Below are positions 11,601 through 22,300 of a stretch of 64,000 nucleotides of DNA, piece after piece. The number at the start of each line of letters is the position of its first letter. The stretch's first letter is position 1. The notes under the pieces were generated by a model that worked only from the letters and a program-made list of their open reading frames with translations, ran no database searches and had not been told where the DNA came from. The DNA is from Gonium pectorale (Eukaryota; Chlorophyta; Chlorophyceae; Chlamydomonadales; Volvocaceae): assembly GCA_001584585.1 (NCBI GenBank), contig LSYV01000034.1, positions 1,086,778 through 1,150,777 on the forward strand, in the 5' to 3' direction. A program made the position numbers and the translations under genes.

Positions 11601-14600
11601 GCCCGCCGTCGCGCAAGCACAGCAGGACGCGGCATTGCACGGCCGCAGCGCTGCGAGGGACGGCAGGCGCAGCGTAAACCTGTGCACTACAGGACGAAAG
11701 AGCCCCAACGCCGACCCGGATCCGGCAGTAAGGGCAGGCCAAGGCCAAAGGAAACATAGTCTTGTGCCGTTACGCACCTGACGGACGGTGACGCACGCTG
11801 CGCCGCTTTCCACGCGAGTTCATCCACGACCTGCTCCAGGGAAACCGCTCTGGCGCCTACCCCATCGTCGCTTGATTTCGCGCACACCGTAGGCGGCACA
11901 TTGGGGCCCGCTGCAGACATGAGCAGCTGTAGGTAGGTAAGGGCCTGGAGTAGCCCATGCTCTTCAACTGCAGGCCATGCACACGAGGGTCGCCATTGAC
12001 TAGGTGAAAACAGCAGAGCAAAAGTCATCTCCGGTCTCAAGACCGTGGGGGGTATGGTTTGTAGGATGTCGGCGCTTCACAGCAATCTATAGCTTAGGGG
12101 CAAACCAGGGTACGCACCCTGCTCCGGTGGCTTGGCGTTGAGACCTGCCTTCTCCGCCAGGTTGAGCACCATCGGCAGCACGGAGGCGACCAGGTTGTTG
12201 CCACCTCCGTACACAGCAGACGCGAGGCGCAGGACGCTTGCCTCCCAGGCGCCAGAGCCCCCCTCGCTTATCAGGGGCAGGCGCCCGCTGAGCTCCTCGG
12301 CAGGCTGCTGTATGGCGGGCCTGCTTCCCGTGCATCAGGGGATCGGGAGGAAAACCTTTCTGGAGGGTTACGAAGCGGGGCCGGCGCTACGCTGCAACGA
12401 GCCACACAGCTAGCTGGGGCTTTCACCGGCCCCACCATGCCCGCCCGCGTAACTGTGCATTGTGCATAAGGGTTGTGTGGATCTGCAGATCAAAGTTGTA
12501 CACACCTGGTGCCCGACGCCGTGAGGATGCATGCCAGAGCACGCTCGACAGCCGATCTGCTGCACGCGTCCACCCAATTCTGAGGGCAGCAGGGAAGAGA
12601 GAAGGCGTTATCGCTGTACTAGGCTACCGCGCTGAGCCCATGGCAGGCTGGCCAGGGCCGGCTGGCGCACTGGGGTTGATAGAAATGTGATGCTCCGGCG
12701 TGTGGGTCCGGCCTACGGTACATCTCCAGGCGGCAACACCACTCACCATGGACTGGAGGCAGGCGAGCTCCATAAGCTGGGTTGTGACATAGCGGTGCTC
12801 CGCACCTGAGTAATGTCGATCGGTGGTTGCAAACAGCTCTCTATGCGCAGGAAGTTACACTAGGGCACGTGTACGGGAATGCGCCGAAGGCATTGTACCT
12901 ACAACCTAGACGTCAGGAATTACATACCTGCCTCTGCTGCAAGGCGGCACAGCTCGGCCAATTGCTGGGCCGCGGGTAGGAATGCATCCAGAACCTGTTC
13001 CGGTATGGCAGACAGGGAAGATGTTGCGGGGATGGTCCTGCTGGTCAGCTGGGCTGGATGCAAGTCACGTGCTAACCCAACAAAAAAATGCAAACAAGCC
13101 CCATGAGCATCCAACTCTACCGCTACCCCACTTTGCATTGCGCCCGTTAGCGGTGATCCCGCATCCAAGCGCTGTCCTCACCGCCTCTGCCTGAGCGCTA
13201 GCGCTGGCTTCCAGCTGAGCCGCGACAGCCGCCAGCTTGCTTGCTGCCGCTCTCCCACAGTTTGCCATCATCTCGTCGAGGGTCCGGCAGGCAAATACCC
13301 ACCCGAAGGCAAGCTCAGGTGTGACAGCTGCCAGCACAGGCGCCGCATCCCGGACGGAGCCGGCCGAGTCGGAGCATGCGGCCACCAGGGTCTGGAGGCC
13401 TTGCCCGCTGGCACTGCAGCTCTGCAGCCATGCCTGGACGCAACGGGCACCACTTTACTTATCCATCCAATCGAAAGCAGGACTGCGCGGCCGGGGCAAG
13501 TCTCCAATTTCCAGCTGAGGACAGCGCAACGCTATGGCAACCGCCTGGTTCGTTATCTCGGTCCCTCATACCTGAGGGTCAAACTTGCTGAGCGCCACTA
13601 GCCTTTCAAGGACCAGCTCACAGACCCCTGCGTCCATGAAAAGCAGATAGGCTGGATCCAGGCTCAGGACCGAGCGTGCATTGCCCATGACAAGATCAGT
13701 AATGAGGATCTGCAATCCTTGCAGGAATGTTCTGGCCCCAGATCATGTACCTGGGTTCTGCTGCGGCTCGAGGCACTTGAGCAGCTTCGTGACGTTTCCT
13801 TGTGCGTCCTTCGTGAACCATGCATCTAGCAGCTGCTCGGCGGCCTTCCGCACCTCTGGTCGCGGCTCCTGAAGGCCGTACCAGAGGAGCTCGACGCTCT
13901 CGTCCAGGCTTTGTGGCGCGGAAAGAGGGAAGGGGCGTGTCCTTGCGTGACGACGGGCCGCCAGGTTGCAGCCGCTAATGCTGTCCCAGACAACATTTAT
14001 GCGCGCACACAGACTCTTACCCCTTGGCGTACCTGGCAATCAGACCTCCTTCATTGGAAGACTGCACCAGGCGGAGGTCCCTTGCCATACGGTGATAGAC
14101 CTCCGCCGATACTTTGGCGGAAACATCTGCGCGGCGCTTAAGCACCGCCTCATACGTTGATTCGTCGAGTGGGATGCGCATGACCACCGCCAAGCGAACT
14201 TTCTACGAAAGGAACAAAACCGCATATTGAAGGGGCCATTGGCAGAAATGCTATAAGTGCACATGGCGTCTCACCCTACCATCATTTAGGGCCGGGTCCA
14301 GTCCCAATGCAAGCCCCTAGTGGAAGGCTAAGTCACAACTCCCCCCGCCAAGTAGTACCTCGTTCAGGTCGCACGCCAGCAAGCTGAGGACGTCTTCCAG
14401 CACTGCGTCGTCCGTCGCGTTGTCCCCCTACATCAGCGGGTGCAAGGGTTGGCTGCGTCAACGCGGAGTTCTCCGCAGCATCTTCTCCAGAAGATAGCAT
14501 CACATTTGCACTCAGTTATCACATCCCTGCACATACCCGTGGCCCTGTACGCTTAAGGGTGCTCCAACCTGCCCCTGGTTCCGGCCAATGCGCTGGGCAC

Positions 14601-15255
14601 CCACGGTACGCAAGCGCCGCACCTCCTCCAGGACCACCAGCTTTGCAAGCGCAACGACTGCCAGCTCACGAACCCGGGCATCCTTATCTCCAAGGTGCTT
14701 ATGCACGCTTGGGATGACGTGTTCTTTTACCGAGTCCTCGTCCAAGTCAACCTCACGAGGCATGCCCCTTAGGACGCAGATAATGAGCTCCATGACCCGC
14801 GCGCGGCAGTGCTTTGCAGGGTGCTGCAGCCAGCTGGACAGCTTGCACAGCAGTTCGCATATCACCTCCTCCGTGCTGCCCTTGTCCCGCTCGGTAACGG
14901 GTGCCTTCTGGGCCCATTCAATTACTCCCCGAGGGATCGTCTTATCGGTGTCCGACTTCTGGGGGGTGGGGTACGTGGCAGTGGGACGGGGTTGGGTTCA
15001 GCCGACAACGCTGGCATTACGCAACAATAAGTGAGGCCCTCAAGCTGTTCCAAGGCACATTGATTTCGCAGCAGCGGTACCATGCCCCGCCCTCAGCACC
15101 TCGGGTGCCTCGATGTGCGCCAAGAGCGCCAGGGCCAGCTGCACGCCGTTCCGGGCAGGGTCCTTAGACAGGTATTTCCATATCTTCGAGTGGTCCGACG
15201 CGCTTGTAGAGCCGGTTGCCAGGCGGTCGAGGAAATCGGGCAAAGGGTTCACCAT
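8622..15255 (-). CDS. CAP-G: Condensin complex subunit 3, CAP-G (HEAT-repeat)
   Basis: CAP-G is a HEAT-repeat regulatory subunit of condensin I, which compacts mitotic chromosomes. Twenty exons splice in phase to 1275 aa: 15255-15100, 14907-14623, 14427-14359, 14202-14033, 13908-13751, 13717-13572, 13433-13182, 13048-12928, 12805-12747, 12579-12506, 12320-12118, 11967-11778, 11650-11197, 11094-10957, 10778-10662, 10550-10325, 10205-10024, 9909-9613, 9363-9182, 8970-8622. HEAT-type signatures include DKDARVRELAVVALAKLVVL (near residue 130), PEVRKAAEQLLDAW followed by QGNVTKLLKCLEPQQN (near 245-278), and PQRAALQAMVDLAVTW in the Cnd3-like C-terminal region. The segment from TPELAFGWVF to HRYVTTQLMELACL matches the order seen in plant CAP-G. 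The tail is acidic and Ser/Arg-rich (DSDDDDSSGDGSDSD). The first intron donor (GTGCTG at 15099) is uncertain, and the region before the first HEAT repeats looks shorter than usual. Head-to-head with VPS37. Confidence 0.8.
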
Positions 15256-15677
15256 GTTTGGTATGGAAGATTGTAACAAAAGTTACATTGTCATGTAGGA
15301 TTACGGCGTATAGTCTAGCGTATGAAGCGCAGCGTCCCGAGGAGGAAGGGGTCTGTCCTCGGGCCCCAGGGCAGCCCAAGCTGTCTGGTCACCGAAATCC
15401 TGGATCCACGGAAGGCAATGCTTTCTTTCTCGGGCCATGAGAGCCTTGTACGCCGATGGGATGATCTTTCTGAGGCTATGACAACACTACAGCGAATAGG
15501 AAACGGTGCTCATTGTTACTCCGGCCAAAGGGTTTCGCTCTGCCTATAAACAATAGCTGTGTGCAGCCCGCCATATAGCTCTACATGGTTGTAGAGAGAC
15601 TGCTTCGCACTCCACACAACGGACGATTGTCGCCTGATACCCGCACCCGTGGCGCCTCCGCCCCGTAGCGCCTAGTC
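15256..15677. promoter_or_regulatory. Shared divergent promoter region, CAP-G / VPS37
   Basis: 422 bp between two predicted start codons on opposite strands, so both promoters and 5' UTRs must lie here or overlap the neighbouring gene. No specific box was identified. The inference rests on gene orientation only. Confidence 0.5.
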
Positions 15678-17644
15678 ATGAGCGCTGCTAATCAAGCTCT
15701 GCCCAGGTGCGCAGCCTTGGGTTGTGGCAGGTGCCGGCAGCTCCGCGATGACGACACCCCTTGCGAACCCTGCCCGGGTGCAGGCGAAAAGATTATGCCG
15801 ATGAGCTTCTGAGGGCGTTTCCGGGCGGCCGCGTGGTCAATCCGGAGGGGTATGTGCGTGGCGAGTTTGCCCGTGAAAGGAGGGGAGAAACAGCCCAGTG
15901 GGAGCACCGTGCACTACTTGCGGCCTCCAATGGCTTCACAACGCAGGATACGTTGTCATATTGCTACATGTTCAAGCATTCGCGTCATGTTCAAGCATTC
16001 GCGTTTGGGGAGGCCGCATGGCGTTTGAACGCTTACAAACCCTCTGATCCAACCCGCAAGACACGGCATGTGCCCTGCACTTCACCAACCGCAGGTCTGT
16101 CGTTGACATACCATACCAGCTATCCAACGGCCGCCCCTCAGCACTTCGTGTGAGCCTGCCGCCGCAGTTTCCTCAGGTGGGCAGGTGACTTGCAGTCGCT
16201 GCCTTCATACAGATACAGATGCGGAATGCGGCACCACGGTACACTGCCACCCTTGCAAGCCCAGCACCATGTATTGTTTCCCCAAGATATCCAGTCGCCA
16301 TACCAAAGTGCCCTGCCTGCCGTGCCCTTCACAGGAGCGCCCAACACTAAGCGTGCTGGTTCCACTCCAGCACCCTGCGGTCGACTCGGCCGGCCGGGTC
16401 CACGTGCGAGGTTTGGAACAGTGGGGCGCGCTGAGGCGCCCGGGTGCTCAAGCAACTAGCGCTCCCCAGGGCGTCTCCCCCTCAGACCTGGTGGCCGTCG
16501 TTGGGGAGGCCTTCGTCGTGCTGCTAGGAGAGACGGCGGCACAGCAGGGCCTGACAGGGCAGCGCACCGGCAGCAACAGCAGCAGGCCAGCAATGCCGGG
16601 CAGGAGCCCTACGAGGGCAGGCACCGCTGCAGCTTCCAGCGCGTCAGAAGACCTCAGCACCGCGGGTGGCGCTGACCCGGAGGCATTCCTGGAGTCGCTG
16701 CCGACCGCCCAGCTGGAGGCCATGCTCGGGGATGATGAGGCGCTCAAAAAGGCTGCGGCGCAGTGGCTCAAAGATTTGCCGGTGGGTTTGAACGTTGGTA
16801 CGCTCTGCCGGTGCACAGTACGATTATATCCGCAATGAAGGAGGTGAACGGGGATGGGCGCCAGCAGTCGCTGCTGAAGATGCTCGCGTGGCACCGGCAC
16901 GTGTGCTGATGCGCTGCCTCGGATACCTAGGCACTACAACCTAGTGGCCCGACGCTCTCTCATCCCCGGCCTTCGGCCTGCAGGCCGCTCGTGCGCTGGA
17001 GGACGTCCGGCGACAGAACCGCAGCGTAGCGACCGCCAACGTGGCGCTGGGGCGCTCCATTGAGGAGGCGCGTGGCCACGTGGCTATCGTGCGCTCAGGG
17101 GAGTACGCGGCAATGCGAGCCCTGTTTGAGGAGCTGTACGCGCGGCAGGAGGCAGTCATAGCGAAGATGGGACCCGGCGTGCTTCTGGCCAAAGTCCGGG
17201 AGGAGGCCGACAAGGTACGTACGTATATGGCATGCTGGCACTCGGTCCGGGGCTACAGGTCCCGCTGGCAAGTGCGGGTGGCCACGCGTTGGGTCTTGGG
17301 GTCGATGTGTGAGTCAGGAGAGCGAGCAGGAGCAAGGACTGGCTAGTTCGATCAAGGATTAGCTGCTCAGTGTGTCGGACTTGCGGGCCCGATAGCCGTG
17401 GGCGCGTCTTATGCAATCGCAGAGCGTGGCCTTTTAGTGTTTTACAAGAAAATGAGCGCCGTGCTTGGCGTGCCTTTCCCGAACTTGTGCGCAGGCGGAC
17501 GCCGCCTCTGACGAGCTCCTAGAGCGGTTCCAGGCGGGCACGCTGAGCGTGGAGGCGTTTGTCGACGCCTACGTGGCGGCGCGAGAGGCTTTCCACACCG
17601 TCGATCTGAAGCGCCAGGCAGCAGAGCACCATATGCTGGCGTGA
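15678..17644 (+). CDS. VPS37: ESCRT-I subunit VPS37 with N-terminal UEV-like domain
   Basis: VPS37 bridges TSG101/VPS23 and VPS28 in ESCRT-I, which sorts ubiquitinated cargo into multivesicular bodies. Six exons (15678-15706, 15784-15849, 16095-16176, 16335-16781, 16984-17214, 17495-17644) join in phase to 334 aa. The C-terminal Mod_r domain (about residues 170-334) is plain: RALEDVRRQNRSVATANVAL, a helical stretch with REEADK, then DELLERFQAGTLSVEAFVDA and ending KRQAAEHHMLA. The N terminus (about 1-105) resembles a catalytically dead ubiquitin-E2-variant fold: RALRAFP-type helix, PYQLSNGRPSALRVSLPPQF, then PTLSVLVPLQHPAVDSAGRV, as in metazoan VPS37A. A Ser/Gly/Pro linker separates the two. 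A 19-bp tandem repeat (CATGTTCAAGCATTCGCGT, twice from 15967) lies in intron 2. Divergent from CAP-G. Confidence 0.87.
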
Positions 17645-19378
17645 GGGCACCATAGCTGCAACCAAGGATGCTAAGCTGGCAGGCGGCTGCCCTAAGCCGT
17701 GTGCTCACCGTTTACGCGAAGGGAAAACGTACCAGGTTCTGTGCAGTAGCAATGGGAGGTTTGCGACTGCAAGCATGTAAACCTGTCGCGCAGGTAATTC
17801 CGGCGTTGCGGTCACGGGCGCTCATGCGCTCCGTATGCCGGCATGCAACATACGGACCCGGTTAGGTTGAAATGCCCTTGCCGCGCACGCGTCCAGGTTT
17901 GGGCGCGCGCAAAGCAAGCAAGTTGGTCGCGGTGTCTCCGAAGCGGTGGGAGTTATTGTACGTAATGTTTGCGGCAAGTGGCTTACAGCTGCGCTTGCAA
18001 GCGCTGCGCCTGCAACCGGTCGTCACGCTTCGGCGTAAGCACGCGCCCTTTCTTGCCGACCATTTTGGCACCCGCATGATCACGGTGTTGTTTGTGTTGT
18101 GATTAAGTCGTCTGCGCTAGTGGAATCGTTTGCCATGAACGCTTTGGGGACCGCGCGGACGTGCATATCTGACGTGTTGCAGGCTGGTATGTTGCATGTC
18201 AAGGGGGATTCCGGGCAGCGCTTTCGCATACGTGCCGGCTACTGCCTACTATTGCACGGTGTACCTATAGATGCGCCTCCTTTCGTACTAGGCCACACGG
18301 CTGGTACGAGCACACGGGTGTTCACATTCACTCAGCTATGGCAGGCCGGGACCCGGGAGCAGATCGGGCTCCTCTCTTTGCTAACCTGTCATCTGTAAAT
18401 TATCTTGTAAGGGCACGGCGACGATGCAATGGTTCCGCATGATGTGCGTGGCGGTTACAGCCTCCAGCTTCTCCAATGCCTAAAACCAAGCCCGGATTCC
18501 GCCCTCGCATCAATTGCAATTGCAGTCGTCCGAAGAGTATGCTGATGCGCATCGGTGCCTCAGCCGACTTTCAGAACGGATGGCGCACACGTATGTTCTT
18601 CTCGAGCCCTTGCAAGTCACGTGCCATGATGAGCTTCCAGAACCGGAACCAAGAGGGCGCGTTGGCTCACAGCAGCACGGCAATACGCCAGCCGCTGTCT
18701 GGAAATGGCAATACCTTCGACGCTGCAATGCTTATTTCAGTCATTCGCAGAGACCAGCGTTAAGAGCACTCGTACCATAGCCGGGAACAATAAGGCTTCC
18801 CAAACGATACGTACTACAGCGCTGCAAACCACGTCGTGCACGCAGGAAGGCACCACCTAGCTAGCAAACAGTTTGACACGAGACACGAAAAAATGTTGCC
18901 CTTCCGGGACTTGCTCGACTACTCGCACTGAAGCAAATAGGCCAGTCCCTCAGGTGGCAGCGCCATTAAACCGCACCGCTCGCACCCCGAAACCCCGCTG
19001 TGCCAAGGCGCCCCCCGCAGACAGCTCCGCAACCAGCACACGGCCGTCAATGCTGGTAGCACCTCGAGCCGCATTTTCCCTCCAGTATACGGCCGTACGT
19101 TCCGCTCAACTCTTTCCCCCAATATCCACGAGGATCCGTCGTACCACGCCCACACGTTGCTTTAAACACCACGCCACCGGCCGGCGCCAGCGACCTGGCC
19201 CCGCCCTCTCTAGTGGCGGCCGCGATGGCCCGCGTAATGCTCCGTTCATCGAGCTGCATGCCACACCCTCGGCACGCCTGCGGAAGGCGGACGTCCACTC
19301 TCACGGCGAGGCCGCGGGCGCTCTCTGCACCTCCTGCATGCCGGCGGTGGGCGGCGGCCCAACCCGCGCAGGGGGCGC
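17645..19378. other. Convergent intergenic spacer
   Basis: Lies between the 3' ends of VPS37 and the amylase gene and should contain both 3' UTRs. TGTAA, the usual volvocine polyadenylation signal, occurs on the plus strand near 17775 and 18395. ORFs in this stretch have no recognisable content. Confidence 0.45.
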
Positions 19379-22300
19379 TTATTGCGCCTCCCACACGGCG
19401 TACTGGTAGCCGCTGCTGGCAAGCTTGAGCTCCTTGCCGTTGAAGCGGATACCACTGTGGTTGGGAGACCAGTCCCCGGGGCCCATCTTGATGGCAACCT
19501 TATCGTCCACCAGCGCCGCGTACACATCGCCGGCGGACTTCTTGACCACGACCTTGGACCTGCGGGGTTCATGGTATGCGCATTCAGCCAACGACACATG
19601 TCGTTCATGCGGATGGCACACGAGCCTAGCGTGGCGCATCGCTGGTGGCTTGGACAGAGGTTGGCATGCAGCGGATTATAGCTGCACATCCGTGACTTGA
19701 GGTGTTAGATCAGGATTTATCGAAACCCATATATACCGATGGTCACAGCCTTGGAGCAGGTTCTGAGGAAGCACGGCGCATACCTGGCGTTGATGCCGTG
19801 GCGCTTGCGGATGGACAGCAGCTCCAGGATGTTCTTGCGCAGGTTGTTCTCCTCCTGCATAGACGACATCGGAACAAGACACATTTAGGGCATGCCAGGA
19901 GAACAACTGTCACCAGGACTCATCGCACACTAGCACTCCCTCATTAGGGGGAGCGGCGCACGGCTCCATCTGCCATGACATCACTCCTTCCATCCTTAAT
20001 GCACGCCTCCTACACATGGAAACGTGGAGTCCAACACCCTCTCGATGTGATATCGAGTCCTGACCTGGTAAAGGTGGTCGTAGAAGACGCAGGGCGTGCC
20101 CGGGTGCGTCAGGATGTAGGCATAGCCCTCGGGCAGGTTGCGCGAGGGGAAGGGCCAGTGGTTGAGCGTGGAGCCCGTGTCGTGGTTGTCAATGAAGGTG
20201 ATGGCGCGGCTGGGCCACATGCCCATCACGCCCGGCGGGCGGCCCTGGCTGTCCACCAGGCGCCAGTACTCCCGGCGGCCCACGGCCTCCTGCAGTGAGG
20301 CGGAAAGGGGGCGGCAGGCAGGCGATGGGATTTGAAAAGAGGCGGCCCATGCAAGATGTGGGAGACCAGACGCGGAACAACCGGGGAAGATGTGGGAGAC
20401 CAGAGGCGGAACAACCGGGGAAGTAAGATGACGATTGCGTTCCCCTGCGCTCGATGGCCTGTGTGCTGCGTACGTGACACCCTGCACCCATGCAGCAAGC
20501 GCGTCCACAGCTCAAGTCGATGGACGAGTTAGCACGGCCGCGGTGTGGGCTTGCAGGGAGCAGCCATACCCATTGCCCGCCAGCGTAGAATTTGCATCGC
20601 CAGTAACGCCGTAACGACCCCGCAACGGGGAATGGACTGGCGCAATTCCCCAAACCAACTCAAGGGAGGGGTGCGGACCTGCAAGATGCCCTTGGTGGTG
20701 AAGTCGAAGGCGGCAGCGGTTCCGCCCGTGGAGTCGCACCAGTTGACGGTGCGCTGGCGGTGCGCATCCTGGAGGGCAGAAAACAATTGCATTTGCATGT
20801 TACAATTTCAGCACGGCCAAAACGGTAGTCACGCAACGGACAAACTACATCAAGACAAAGCAAGCCGACAAGCTCGGGGCCCAGCCGGGTGCAAAAGATA
20901 GCCACTAAAGGCATCCCTTGCAGGGCCCAGTACCAAAGGCTGCGGGCGAACACCGCAACGGTTCACAAGCGGCTCGCAAGCGGCTTACAAGATATGACAG
21001 AAAACATCACGGCGAAGACCCAGCGTATCTTGCCAACCCGCACACCTGGTTGTAGTTGAGCACGCCGTCCGTGTACTCGCAGCTGTCCCAGTACTCGCCA
21101 AAGGCCATGGCGGGCACCGTCTCGTCAATGTACTGCTTGCAGTACGAGCCCAGGTAGCCGCGCACGAAGTCGAAGCGCCAGCCATCGAACCCAATGCTGT
21201 TGCGCAGGTACTTCATCCAGTTGGTGATATCCTGTTGTGTGGGCAACGTGCACGCGCGGACAAGGCCGGATTAGCGCGGAGAACTGGCCAACCGTAACGC
21301 CGAAGCGCAGAAGTGCACCACGCGGAACCGGACGGCACGACTTGGGCCGCGGTACGAGCGGCCCGCAGTGAGGCCCTTACAAGGATAGGGGCATCCAGTG
21401 TTAGGCCAGGGTCTTTCCTCAGCTCACGCCACACATCTAGTCTCAGATAACTCCCCCCGCCAGTGGCATCCATGAACCACCGTGTCGACGTAGGTCAATT
21501 ATCGGTAGTCGCGATCCCGGATATGCACCCGAACGCCGCCCCGCGCACCAACAAGTTAGTGCAGGTGCAAACACGTTTCCCGTTCCAGGGAGCCCGCCGC
21601 CCCCGGCCTCACGTTGCGGATGCGCTCCTGCGAGTGGTCAATGTTGGGCGCAGCGGCGTAGTCGTCACCCTGCTTGGGGTTGCCGCGGCCGCCGAAGGCC
21701 GGGTTGTTCGAGGTGACGGCCGAGGCGTCCCAGGCCAGGCGCCCGCCGAACTTGTTCCACTTGCCGTCGCTGCCCTGGTTGCTGGCGCACCTGTCGCCGG
21801 GACGAAACGGACCAAAGGACGGTGGGCTTCAGACAGCGTGTTCACAGGCCAGGATACGTGCTGACCAAGGCTTCAGGAGGGCCCTGGCAAGCCTTGCAGC
21901 ACGCTTGGTCCTATGTCTTTTTTAATGAAGTACCGGGTCTGTGGGCATTGCTTTTGATCTCGTGGATACTCAATTCTGCGCGAGCGCGTCCATCCCGCCA
22001 AAAAGCAGCTTCGCAGGGTAAACACGCAGGGGCCTCCTCATCCGTGCTGGCCCGCCAGAAGCGTTCTCGGAGGTGCCGGTAGAAGGCCGGCGTCCCGCGA
22101 CACAGACGGCTCGCAATGCCGCGTGCCCACAAGCCGCACCTGTGGTTGATCACAATGTCCGCGATGACCTTGATGTTGTGGGTGTGGAAGTTGGTGATCA
22201 GATCGCGCAGCTCGCCCTCCGACCCGTACGCAGAGTCCAGACTGTACAGGTCGCGAGGCAGGTAGCCCTGCGAGCGGAAGAACCGGGCGACGCTTTTCAA

